Positions 18,688 to 26,420 of a stretch of DNA of 64,000 nucleotides are shown here, in pieces. This DNA comes from an uncultured beta proteobacterium (GTDB lineage Bacteria; Pseudomonadota; Gammaproteobacteria; Burkholderiales; SG8-41): positions 1 to 64,000 of the forward strand of contig CAISJL010000183.1 of NCBI GenBank assembly GCA_903885665.1, given 5' to 3'. How positions within the stretch are numbered: position 1 is the stretch's first letter; each line of letters opens with the position of its first letter. Under the pieces are notes generated by a model. That model saw only the letters and a list, made by a program, of their open reading frames with translations. It ran no database searches and was not told the DNA's origin. A program made the position numbers and the translations under genes.

Positions 18688-19698
18688 TTAATCTACGCGA
18701 GCACTGGAGTCACGAACTACTTGCGCCCATTGCGCTAACTCTGATTTTATAAAGTTTGAAAATTCAATAGATGAGCTGGCCATAGTAATACCGCCAAGGG
18801 CAGAGAATCGATCTTTAAACTCTTTGTCACTGAGAATTTGTTGTGAACGTGTATGTAATAGTTGATTAATCATTGGTTTTAATTGCTTTGGTCCTAGTAG
18901 ACCATACCAGCCAGTTGCTCGATATCCAGCAACACCAGATTCATTCATCGTTGGCACATCTGGAGCAAATTCAACACGTTTGGCGCTGGTTACACCGAGC
19001 ACCTTAAGTCTCCCTGCTTTTACATAAGGCAGGGTTAATGTCGGTGGATTAAATGCCATTTGTACAATCCCCCCTAGAAGATCGGTCAATGCGGGCGCAC
19101 CGCCTTTATAGGGCACATGCACAATTTGAATGCCAGCCTTACTTTTAAATAATTCACCCGCTAAATGTAGCGTGCTGCCATTTCCAGCGGATGCATAATT
19201 TAACTGACCAGGTCGAGACTGTGCTAGTGCAATGAGTTCACGGACTGATTGGGCAGGGATGGTAGGGTGTATGACTAAGAAATAAGGCACTTCACCGATA
19301 AAACTTGTTGGCAAAAAATCTAAGACTGGATCATATGGAAGTTTTCGATACAAGTTTGGGGTTATGCCATGACTCGCAGATCCGCCAAAAAACAATGTAT
19401 AGCCATCAGGAGCGGCACGCGCAGCAATTTCAGCTGCAATAATACCACCAGAACCACCACGGTTATCGATCAGAATTTGTTGGTTAATACGTTCACTGAG
19501 TTTTGTTGCGAATAAACGAGCAACAGCATCCACTCCCCCACCTGCTGGAAAAGGCACAATGAGTCGAATAGATTTAATCGGATAACTCAATCCGGTTGTA
19601 GCATTAGTGCTCGCGGATTGCGATGTCGAGCAACAAAGTATAAAACACAAAGCCAGTAGAGAGCGTTGCAAAAAACATAAGCTAGAAAAATTTAGCAT
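18688..19698 (-). CDS. Bug/TctC periplasmic solute-binding protein (4)
   Basis: A 336-residue Bug-family protein with signal peptide SLCFLQRSLLALCFILCC ending near QSASTNA. Landmarks: LIVPFPAGGGVDAVAR, IDNRGGSGGIIAAE, IHPTIPAQS and HVPYKGGAPALTDLLGG. It begins 3 bp after the stop of the racemase-like gene and is followed closely by the flavoprotein gene, so the three are almost certainly one operon. The Cys-rich hydrophobic leader (CFLQ, CFILCC) could be misread as a lipobox, but the rest looks like standard Sec export. Confidence 0.92.
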   Translation of the reverse strand: MLNFSSLCFLQRSLLALCFILCCSTSQSASTNATTGLSYPIKSIRLIVPFPAGGGVDAVARLFATKLSERINQQILIDNRGGSGGIIAAEIAARAAPDGYTLFFGGSASHGITPNLYRKLPYDPVLDFLPTSFIGEVPYFLVIHPTIPAQSVRELIALAQSRPGQLNYASAGNGSTLHLAGELFKSKAGIQIVHVPYKGGAPALTDLLGGIVQMAFNPPTLTLPYVKAGRLKVLGVTSAKRVEFAPDVPTMNESGVAGYRATGWYGLLGPKQLKPMINQLLHTRSQQILSDKEFKDRFSALGGITMASSSIEFSNFIKSELAQWAQVVRDSSARVD

Positions 19699-19701
19699 CG
19701 T

Positions 19702-20520
19702 TTATTTTGGATATTGCTGCAAATGAGCGATGCCATAGAGTTCGAGTAATTGTTTGACGCGTTCTCTCGGGGGTTGTTCCATAAAATAGCCCACTTGCGA
19801 AGGCTTAATACCAGAGGTTCTTCGTAAATCAACCATTGATTCAGCCATTTTAATGGTGGCGCCAAGTGCATCAAGTATTGGGACGTTATCGACGCGATTA
19901 AGACCATTTTTCGCAAGTAGCACGCATAAGGGCGCCTCACCTGGAATAATCACATCAGCGCCAGCAGCAATTATTGATCGAGCAGAGTCTTGAAAACGGG
20001 ACAGTAACTCATCGGGTTGATCAAAAGCTTTTAATACATCATTAAAGGTAAAGCCAACCGGCTTTACACCAGCGAACCGATGCAATGGAATCACTCGCTC
20101 TGCATTTTCTTTAATAATAGGTGCCATTTCGGTAATAAACAGCAGTACGCCAACGCGCTGTCCAAGCATCATTGAAGATAGATAAGCACTTTCACCATAA
20201 CCAACTACAGGGATATCAACTATACTACGGGTCTCGCGCAGAGCTGGTTCAGGAATAGTCATCAGGGCGTAAGCATCAAAACCTTGCTCTTCAGCTGAAA
20301 TACCACCCATTACGAATTGATTGCCATGTAAATATTGCATATATGCATGTCGAATATCCGTCCCCGGATAGTTGGTGTTATAAGTTTGATTATTCATGCC
20401 GTGCATGACAACTTGAGTATCAGGACGTGCCACTTTCTTAAAATGCGCCTGCAGCGCTTCAGCATAGGCCGGTAGCGCATCTAAAACAGTAAAACTCTGG
20501 TGCCAAATTCTCATACTCAT
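19702..20520 (-). CDS. Asp/Glu/hydantoin racemase-fold protein lacking the catalytic cysteines
   Basis: A 272-residue protein of the Asp/Glu/hydantoin racemase superfamily: MRIWHQSFTVLDALPAYAEA, RSIVDIPVVGYGESAYLSSMMLGQRVGVL and AGADVIIPGEAPL align with hydantoin racemases. In active members one Cys follows the DAVVIA-like strand and another sits in a GCAG/GCT motif. Here, by eye, the first position reads Thr (ALMTIPEP) and the second Glu (PGEAPL). Two-base acid chemistry of the usual kind is therefore unlikely. It may be an isomerase, decarboxylase-like or ligand-binding variant. It sits in an operon between two TctC genes. Confidence 0.8.
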   Translation of the reverse strand: MSMRIWHQSFTVLDALPAYAEALQAHFKKVARPDTQVVMHGMNNQTYNTNYPGTDIRHAYMQYLHGNQFVMGGISAEEQGFDAYALMTIPEPALRETRSIVDIPVVGYGESAYLSSMMLGQRVGVLLFITEMAPIIKENAERVIPLHRFAGVKPVGFTFNDVLKAFDQPDELLSRFQDSARSIIAAGADVIIPGEAPLCVLLAKNGLNRVDNVPILDALGATIKMAESMVDLRRTSGIKPSQVGYFMEQPPRERVKQLLELYGIAHLQQYPK

Positions 20521-20568
20521 TTACGATCCTTCACTGACTCATCAGAAGTTAAAGTATCTTAAAAAAAA

Positions 20569-21549
20569 TTAGTCAATCTGTGCGCCAGAAGCTTTAACGA
20601 CTTTTGCCCACTTAGCTACTTCTAGGCGAAAGAAATGAGAAAACTGCTCTGGTGAGCTGCCTAATGGCTCTGCACCTAAGGCTAAAAATCGATCTCGAAT
20701 ATCTGGTAATTTAATAATCTTGACAATTTCATGATGCAATCGACTAATAATTGTCGTCGGTGTGCCTGTGGGTACAAACACACCAAACCAAGCGTTGGCG
20801 TCGTAGCCGGGGACTCCAGACTCAGCAATCGTAGGGATTTGATCTGCTACTGGGCTTCTTTTTTGAGTGGTTACAGCAATTGCGCGTAACTTTCCAGAGC
20901 GGGTCAGTGGCAGTGTGGTGACGATGTTGTCAAACATGAAAATAGTCTCACCGGACAATACTGCAGTCGCCGAAAATGAGGCACCCCGATATGGCACATG
21001 CACTAGCTTAATTTCAGCCATGCTACCAAACATCGCAGTGAATAAATGTGCACCTGAGCCATTACCAGCAGAACCGTAATTGAGTTGCGCTGGTTTTGAT
21101 TTTGCCATTTTAACAAATTCATAAACATTTTTTACAGGGAGGGAGGGATGGGTCACGAATAAAAAAGGCGTATCAGTAACTTGAGTCACCGTAGTTAAAT
21201 CTTTTAGCGCATCATAATTAAGCTTTTTGTAAAGTGTGGGGTTCACAGCAAGTGATACTGTGCCCAAAAATAAAGTATGTCCATCTTTAGGTGCGGTGGC
21301 AACAATTTCGGCACCGATATTACTGGCAGCACCTGCGCGATTATCGACCACTACAGCCTGCCCTAATGCGTCTGATAAATTCTGACTGATGGTTCGTGCA
21401 ACGACATCGGTCGCGCCACCAGGCGGGAACCCAACAACAAAACGCACTGACTTAGTTGGGTATGTTTGTGCGAAAACAGCAGGGCTTGTCAGCCACATCA
21501 TAGTGATTAGGCTAAAGAATAAACCGCTTCGTGAACTTTTGGTCAACAT
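20569..21549 (-). CDS. Bug/TctC periplasmic solute-binding protein (5)
   Basis: A Bug-family protein of 326 residues from the chosen start. The ORF track starts 11 codons earlier (21582), inside the upstream flavoprotein gene. I prefer the ATG at 21549 because AGAGG lies just upstream and it leaves a normal signal peptide (MLTKSSRSGLFFSLITM, cleavage near VFAQ). Landmarks: FVVGFPPGGATDVVAR, VDNRAGAASNIGAE, HPSLPVKNV and HVPYRGASFSATAVLSGE (YR in place of the common YK). It directly follows flavoprotein 2 in an operon. Confidence 0.92.
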   Translation of the reverse strand: MLTKSSRSGLFFSLITMMWLTSPAVFAQTYPTKSVRFVVGFPPGGATDVVARTISQNLSDALGQAVVVDNRAGAASNIGAEIVATAPKDGHTLFLGTVSLAVNPTLYKKLNYDALKDLTTVTQVTDTPFLFVTHPSLPVKNVYEFVKMAKSKPAQLNYGSAGNGSGAHLFTAMFGSMAEIKLVHVPYRGASFSATAVLSGETIFMFDNIVTTLPLTRSGKLRAIAVTTQKRSPVADQIPTIAESGVPGYDANAWFGVFVPTGTPTTIISRLHHEIVKIIKLPDIRDRFLALGAEPLGSSPEQFSHFFRLEVAKWAKVVKASGAQID

Positions 21550-21550
21550 A

Positions 21551-23014
21551 TTAATGACCTCTTTTAATGTGTGCAGATGCATCTAATCCCGCAAGACGAC
21601 CAAACACTGCCCCTTTGAGGACCGATGTTGCACCTGTATAGTTACGATAGTAAGTACCGATAATCTCACCAGCAGCATATAAACCGGTTATTGCACTGCC
21701 ATGACTGTTAATCACCCGAGCACTTGAGTCCACTTTGAGGCCGCCAAAAGTAAAGACATTAGATGAAATAATCGGATAGGCATGGAATGGCGACTCCAAT
21801 AATGGGTGAGCCCAATTCGATTTGGGTGGAACTAGGTTCTGCGTTGCAAGACCATCCAAGCTTAGGGGTTGATCTGGCATATCAGACTGACAACACTGAT
21901 TGTAGTGAGCAACGGTTGTTGCTAGTGCTTTGACCGGGATATCGATTTTAGCAGCAAGCTCTTCAATAGTGGCGCCCACAATGGGTGCTTGATCTGTACG
22001 CAACCCTAGTCGATAGTTTGGGATGCGCATATGTCTGGCATCTAGGATTACATACGCCATACCTTGACTTTGTTGATAAATTTGGCGAGTCACACGTTCA
22101 TAATAAGCGTCAACAGTACCAGGTGCTTCATCAGTAAAGCGTTCCCCTTCTAAATTAACCAAAACGCCATACGGGAAAATAAACACAGAGGGTTCAGCAA
22201 TACCAGAACGGGGGTCAATTGGTTCGGCATGATAACTTCCGAAATCACCACTTGGTACAGCCCCTATATTCAAGGCCATTTGTATGCCTTCACCTCGATT
22301 AAAATATCCACCACGACATACAGGACGCAGATATACCGAACGAGGGCCAATGTAATGCGATAGCATTTCTGAGTTACCCTCAAAACCACCGCAAGCCAAG
22401 ACTACGGCATTACCCAAAAAGCGTTTTAATTGATGGGGTTTTTGAATCGCTTCTACGCCTACAACAGCACCTTGCTCATTTTGAATTAAGCGAGTTGCAG
22501 CGGTATCATAAACAAATTGAGCACCCATTTTCTCAGCTTTAGCTAACAGTGCTTCTATCAGCGCAAGCCCTCCCCCCACTGGTAATAATCGTGGTTGTGA
22601 CTTAGTTAAAAACTGTGTTGGCAAAAAATCAAAACGTACACCACATAATTTTAACCATTGCACTGTTGGGCCAGCACGCTCTGAAAAAGTTGCGATCAGA
22701 TCGGGATCGTTAAAGCTGAGCGCTTTAACAACAGCAGGCCAATGCTCTCGAGGTTCAGAGGTCATATGAACCAAAGATGGATCGATATAACCGCCAGCAT
22801 TTTCAGCCAAATGCGTTTCGAAATCATCAGTGACTTCAAATTCACTTTTCATCCGTAAATAAGCTTCGGTGTAACGTGTCTGTCCGCCCCGCTCATCTAT
22901 GGGTGCACGTTCAATGATCGTTACAGTTGCACCTTGCTCTAGAGCACTTACCGCAGCTGCAAGACCACCAATTCCACAACCGACAATAATTACATCACTG
23001 TTAATAGTAACCAA
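21551..23014 (-). CDS. FAD-dependent oxidoreductase, TcuA-like (2)
   Basis: A 487-residue FAD_binding_2 flavoprotein. The FAD motif is DVIIVGCGIGGLAAAVSALEQG (7-28). GGQTRYTEAYLRMKSE and AVVLACGGFEGNSEML are like the tricarballylate dehydrogenase TcuA and related 2-enoate flavoproteins, as is the C-terminal YAAGEIIGTYYRNYTGATSVLKG. TcuA oxidises tricarballylate to cis-aconitate; this reaction would fit the neighbouring TctC binding protein, but that is inference from homology by eye. It heads a minus-strand operon of flavoprotein, TctC, racemase-like, TctC, flavoprotein and TctC. Confidence 0.85.
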   Translation of the reverse strand: MVTINSDVIIVGCGIGGLAAAVSALEQGATVTIIERAPIDERGGQTRYTEAYLRMKSEFEVTDDFETHLAENAGGYIDPSLVHMTSEPREHWPAVVKALSFNDPDLIATFSERAGPTVQWLKLCGVRFDFLPTQFLTKSQPRLLPVGGGLALIEALLAKAEKMGAQFVYDTAATRLIQNEQGAVVGVEAIQKPHQLKRFLGNAVVLACGGFEGNSEMLSHYIGPRSVYLRPVCRGGYFNRGEGIQMALNIGAVPSGDFGSYHAEPIDPRSGIAEPSVFIFPYGVLVNLEGERFTDEAPGTVDAYYERVTRQIYQQSQGMAYVILDARHMRIPNYRLGLRTDQAPIVGATIEELAAKIDIPVKALATTVAHYNQCCQSDMPDQPLSLDGLATQNLVPPKSNWAHPLLESPFHAYPIISSNVFTFGGLKVDSSARVINSHGSAITGLYAAGEIIGTYYRNYTGATSVLKGAVFGRLAGLDASAHIKRGH

Positions 23015-23065
23015 ATTCCACTCCAGGAATAATCATAAAAACTAAAAAAATATGAACGATGTGCT

Positions 23066-23686
23066 TTATGCTGAGTCCGAGGTGTCAAAATCACTGCCCC
23101 CTAAATCCGAACTCAGGTCACTAAATTCAGTGGGTGAATCAATCTGATCAGACTGCATATCCATCGCATTAGTTGCCTGCGGATGAGGTGTACTTGCCGA
23201 GTCATTCGTATTGGGGTGATGCATGAGGTTGCTAATCCCTTGATATAGTAATGAACCAGCTACAACACCTGCAGCTGTTGTAGCAATGGACCCTAACATG
23301 CCAGATCCCCAAGCGCTATTCGCTGCCGCTGGAGCGGTTATCGGAGCTGCATTAGCCTGCGGTGCAGACGTTTGCATTCTTGCCGGATTAACCGAGTTTG
23401 GCGTAACGGCCTGCTTACCCCAGGTATTAGCACTATTTAAAAATGATTGAGAATTAGTCGCTTGCTGTTGATTGATTTGATTTTGCAAGGCATTAATTTG
23501 AGTTTGTGCGGCTTGCATCGCCACCTCTAGGCCCATAGCACGTTGCACGAGAAGATACACTGCGTCTGGTTGTTTTGCAGATGAATTACGTATTAACAGA
23601 TCAGCTTCCAAATCTTTATCTGCAACTTGAATACTGGCTAATTGACTCAGAAATTGAATTAATTGCTCACGCTCTTGAAGTGTCAT
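23066..23686 (-). CDS. DUF2076 family protein
   Basis: A 206-residue protein matching DUF2076: N-terminal MTLQEREQLIQFLSQLASIQ and DAVYLLVQRAMGLEVAMQAAQTQINALQNQI (coiled-coil-like, about 40-80). A Gln/Ala/Asn-rich low-complexity stretch follows, then a Gly/Ala segment (SGMLGSIATTAAGVVAGSLLYQGI, about 130-152), and an acidic Ser/Asp-rich tail. No enzyme motif is visible. Members are often described as periplasmic or envelope proteins, though no clear signal peptide is seen here. Function unknown. Confidence 0.8.
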   Translation of the reverse strand: MTLQEREQLIQFLSQLASIQVADKDLEADLLIRNSSAKQPDAVYLLVQRAMGLEVAMQAAQTQINALQNQINQQQATNSQSFLNSANTWGKQAVTPNSVNPARMQTSAPQANAAPITAPAAANSAWGSGMLGSIATTAAGVVAGSLLYQGISNLMHHPNTNDSASTPHPQATNAMDMQSDQIDSPTEFSDLSSDLGGSDFDTSDSA

Positions 23687-23738
23687 GGTTTACCTTTGTC
23701 ATTGGTTCAATTAAAAATAATCGTTTAAAAAACTACAG

Positions 23739-24227
23739 CTATAACTTGTGATTATTTTCTTTGGGAGGTGATTCTATTGTTAATAAACGATGTTGGTGGT
23801 GTTCTGAAAAACGTAAGGTATGCGTAGCTAATAATGTTTCAATTAAAAACATCACCAAAGCAATTGAAAAGCATAAAATGCCACCTAAGAAAAACCAAGC
23901 GACCATACCTTCATTGAAATTGGTCACTGTATTGTCTAAAAATAAGCAAACAACGGTCGCGCCAATCAGTAAGGCGCAAAAAACCAAAAATGCAATGGCT
24001 GTATTGACTACAAATCCTCTTAGACCCAGTCTTTTGAGCTCCCATCTTGCAGCATCTACATTTTCAACCCGACCCATTAATAACCGCTCATCAATCCAGC
24101 GTGCCCGATCAATGATGCGTGCGAGTCGTGTAGCAAGCGCTCCAATCATCGCAGCAACCGCGGTCAGCAGAAAAACAGGTGCTACAGCCGATTGAATTCC
24201 TTGAGCAATGATGTTTGAGTTGATCAT
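23739..24227 (-). CDS. DUF2721 family membrane protein
   Basis: A 162-residue inner-membrane protein with three predicted membrane helices: VAPVFLLTAVAAMIGALATRL (about 15-35), TAIAFLVFCALLIGATVVCLFL (about 76-97) and MVAWFFLGGILCFSIALVMFLIETL (about 108-132). The motif ARIIDRARWIDERL after helix 1 is typical of DUF2721. No known biochemical role. Its start lies 7 bp after the stop of the upstream acyl-CoA synthetase gene, so it is probably co-transcribed with it. Confidence 0.82.
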   Translation of the reverse strand: MINSNIIAQGIQSAVAPVFLLTAVAAMIGALATRLARIIDRARWIDERLLMGRVENVDAARWELKRLGLRGFVVNTAIAFLVFCALLIGATVVCLFLDNTVTNFNEGMVAWFFLGGILCFSIALVMFLIETLLATHTLRFSEHHQHRLLTIESPPKENNHKL

Positions 24228-24234
24228 GGATTAG

Positions 24235-26352
24235 TTAATCAGATTTTAAAATAGCTAAAGCATCCACAGCTATAACTCCTGAACCTACAGCGCCGACAAT
24301 CACCGGATTAATATCAAGCTCTTTAAGGTGATCACGTAAGCTCCATGCTAACCGAGATACGCTAGCTAATAATTTTGCAAGCGCTTGAATATCTCTAGCG
24401 GATTGCCCTCTAAAAGGTTCAAAAATTTTAGCACTACGTAACTCTTTAATCATGGCTAACCCAGAATCCTCATTAAATGGTGCTAAGCGATAAGTCATAT
24501 CTTTGAGAATTTCTGTATGGATGCCACCTAAACCAAGCGCTACCACTGGGCCAAATACAGGATCGTTGATTACTCCAACAATAGTCTCTAAACCAGGACT
24601 AGACATTGGTGAGACTAAAAAACCACTGCATTTTTGATTTAATGATGCCTTAGTCATCAAATTAATCATTTCTAAACTAGCCTTGATTAATGCATTGGGG
24701 TCTTTTATATGTAATCGCACTCCCCCAATATCACTTTTATGTAAAATTTCAGAAGATAACAATTTTAAGGCAACCGGATAATGAAGACCCTCCACTTGAT
24801 CCAGAGTCAAAGGCGAAAACTCAAATATTTTATCGTCGGTGACGGGTATACTGAATTGCTGTAGGAGCAATTTGCTGGCATTTTCATTCAATGTGCCTTT
24901 GGCAAATGGCTGGTCCAGTTTAAAGTCTGGCATTTCTAAGGGCGGATTAGTTAGCGCTTTGTTTCTTGCTACAGCGTAATCGGTAAGCATGCGCATCGTT
25001 TTTGCAACTCGGCTCACAGATCGCAACACTGGTATTTGAGCCTCTTCCAAAATTTGAAACATTTCCGGTGCATCTTCATATTCAACCGATGAGAAGACTA
25101 GCACTGTTTTTTTGTGCTTCTTACTAGCGGCAGCTAACGAGAGCGCGCCAATCTTTCCGGTTTTCCCAGTAACAGTTGCGAATAACAATCCAAGGTGATG
25201 AATGCCAGAATCAGATAGCACTGCATCAACAGAGCTTTCAAAGCGTTGCTGATTTTTTTCACTTATAAACCCAGCAGCATAATCAATTGGGTTATCTAAA
25301 GAGGCTACACTTGGAAGGTTTTCTTTAAGAGTTGCTAGCGTCTCAGTTTGTAGAGGCGCTATATGTATGCCGCACGCATCAGCCGCATCGGCAAACACTA
25401 CGGCCGAACCACCAGACCCCCCCATGATAGCGGCGTTAAAACCAAGACCAGGTGGCTGTGATAATACAGCCTTCACATAATCAGCAGCCTCTTCCATATC
25501 ACCCACTTCGATGACACCAACTTCACGAAATGCCGCCTTAAAAATATCATAACTGCCCGCCATATTAGCTGTATGTGATGCAGCAGCACGCATACCTTGC
25601 TGCGTATTACCGGCCTTCCAAATGACCAGCGGTTTTCCAGCGATTAATGCCCTGCGCGCAGCTTTTAAAAATTCTCGGCCATGACTTAAGCCTTCGATGT
25701 AGGCTAATATGACTTTTGTTTCTGGATCATCAACAAACGCATTGATGAGCTCAGGGGTTGAAATGTCAGCCTCATTACCACTGGCTACAACATAACGAAA
25801 ACCAATGCCAGCAGCAGCGCAGCGAATAACCAAGCTATTACCAAACCCACCACTTTGAATCACAGCAGATACTGCGCCCGGTTTTAAAAATGGTGCCTTT
25901 GTGATACTGCCAAAACCAACAAAAGCTTGTTGTTGAACATTAACCAGTCCTAGGCAATTCGGTCCGATCAAACGCACATGATGATCACGTGCAGACTTGA
26001 GCATTGCTCGCTCCAGATTTAAACCTTCCTCACCATTCTCACGAAAGCCGCCACCTAAGACTACAGCGAATCGTATGCCCTGTTGACCACAATCTGCGAC
26101 CACTTGAGGTACTTGCGCAGCAGGTAATGCAATTACTGCAACATCACTGGGCTTTGGCAAGTCTTTTACCGAGGCATAACAAGGTAAACCAACTAACTCC
26201 TTATACTTTGGATTTATTGGGTATATATCACCTTGATATTTTCGTTCAGTTAATGCCTGCAATGTTTGACCACCTGGCCGTCCAAAGTCGGCGCTAGCAC
26301 CGATAATCGCAATGCTTTTAGGGTTAAATAATGGTGAGAAATTATTATTCAT
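24235..26352 (-). CDS. ADP-forming acyl-CoA synthetase, fused alpha-beta (2)
   Basis: A 705-residue homologue of the 6042 gene. CoA-binding domain SIAIIGASADFGRPGGQT (13-30), RLIGPNCLGLVN, phosphohistidine loop RAAASHTANMAGSYDIF and C-terminal ATP-grasp (YPVALKLLSSEILHKSD and the GLGGIHTEILKD loop) are all intact. It should activate a carboxylic acid with ATP and CoA. It lies about 70 bp downstream of a second paralogue on the same strand, so the two arose by duplication or cover different substrates. Confidence 0.9.
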   Translation of the reverse strand: MNNNFSPLFNPKSIAIIGASADFGRPGGQTLQALTERKYQGDIYPINPKYKELVGLPCYASVKDLPKPSDVAVIALPAAQVPQVVADCGQQGIRFAVVLGGGFRENGEEGLNLERAMLKSARDHHVRLIGPNCLGLVNVQQQAFVGFGSITKAPFLKPGAVSAVIQSGGFGNSLVIRCAAAGIGFRYVVASGNEADISTPELINAFVDDPETKVILAYIEGLSHGREFLKAARRALIAGKPLVIWKAGNTQQGMRAAASHTANMAGSYDIFKAAFREVGVIEVGDMEEAADYVKAVLSQPPGLGFNAAIMGGSGGSAVVFADAADACGIHIAPLQTETLATLKENLPSVASLDNPIDYAAGFISEKNQQRFESSVDAVLSDSGIHHLGLLFATVTGKTGKIGALSLAAASKKHKKTVLVFSSVEYEDAPEMFQILEEAQIPVLRSVSRVAKTMRMLTDYAVARNKALTNPPLEMPDFKLDQPFAKGTLNENASKLLLQQFSIPVTDDKIFEFSPLTLDQVEGLHYPVALKLLSSEILHKSDIGGVRLHIKDPNALIKASLEMINLMTKASLNQKCSGFLVSPMSSPGLETIVGVINDPVFGPVVALGLGGIHTEILKDMTYRLAPFNEDSGLAMIKELRSAKIFEPFRGQSARDIQALAKLLASVSRLAWSLRDHLKELDINPVIVGAVGSGVIAVDALAILKSD

Positions 26353-26420
26353 AATAGATATTCATTAAATGTTAACTGGCAGCAAGTATGATTGATGCGC
26401 TTCATGAGTCAATAAATCAA

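Noticed and set aside
19702-20520. Active hydantoin or Asp/Glu racemase
   Set aside because: Both expected catalytic cysteines are replaced in my alignment, so only the fold, not the activity, is called.
23761-24195. 144-aa ORF opposite the DUF2721 gene
   Set aside because: Antisense shadow; the minus-strand protein has clear membrane helices and a known family pattern.
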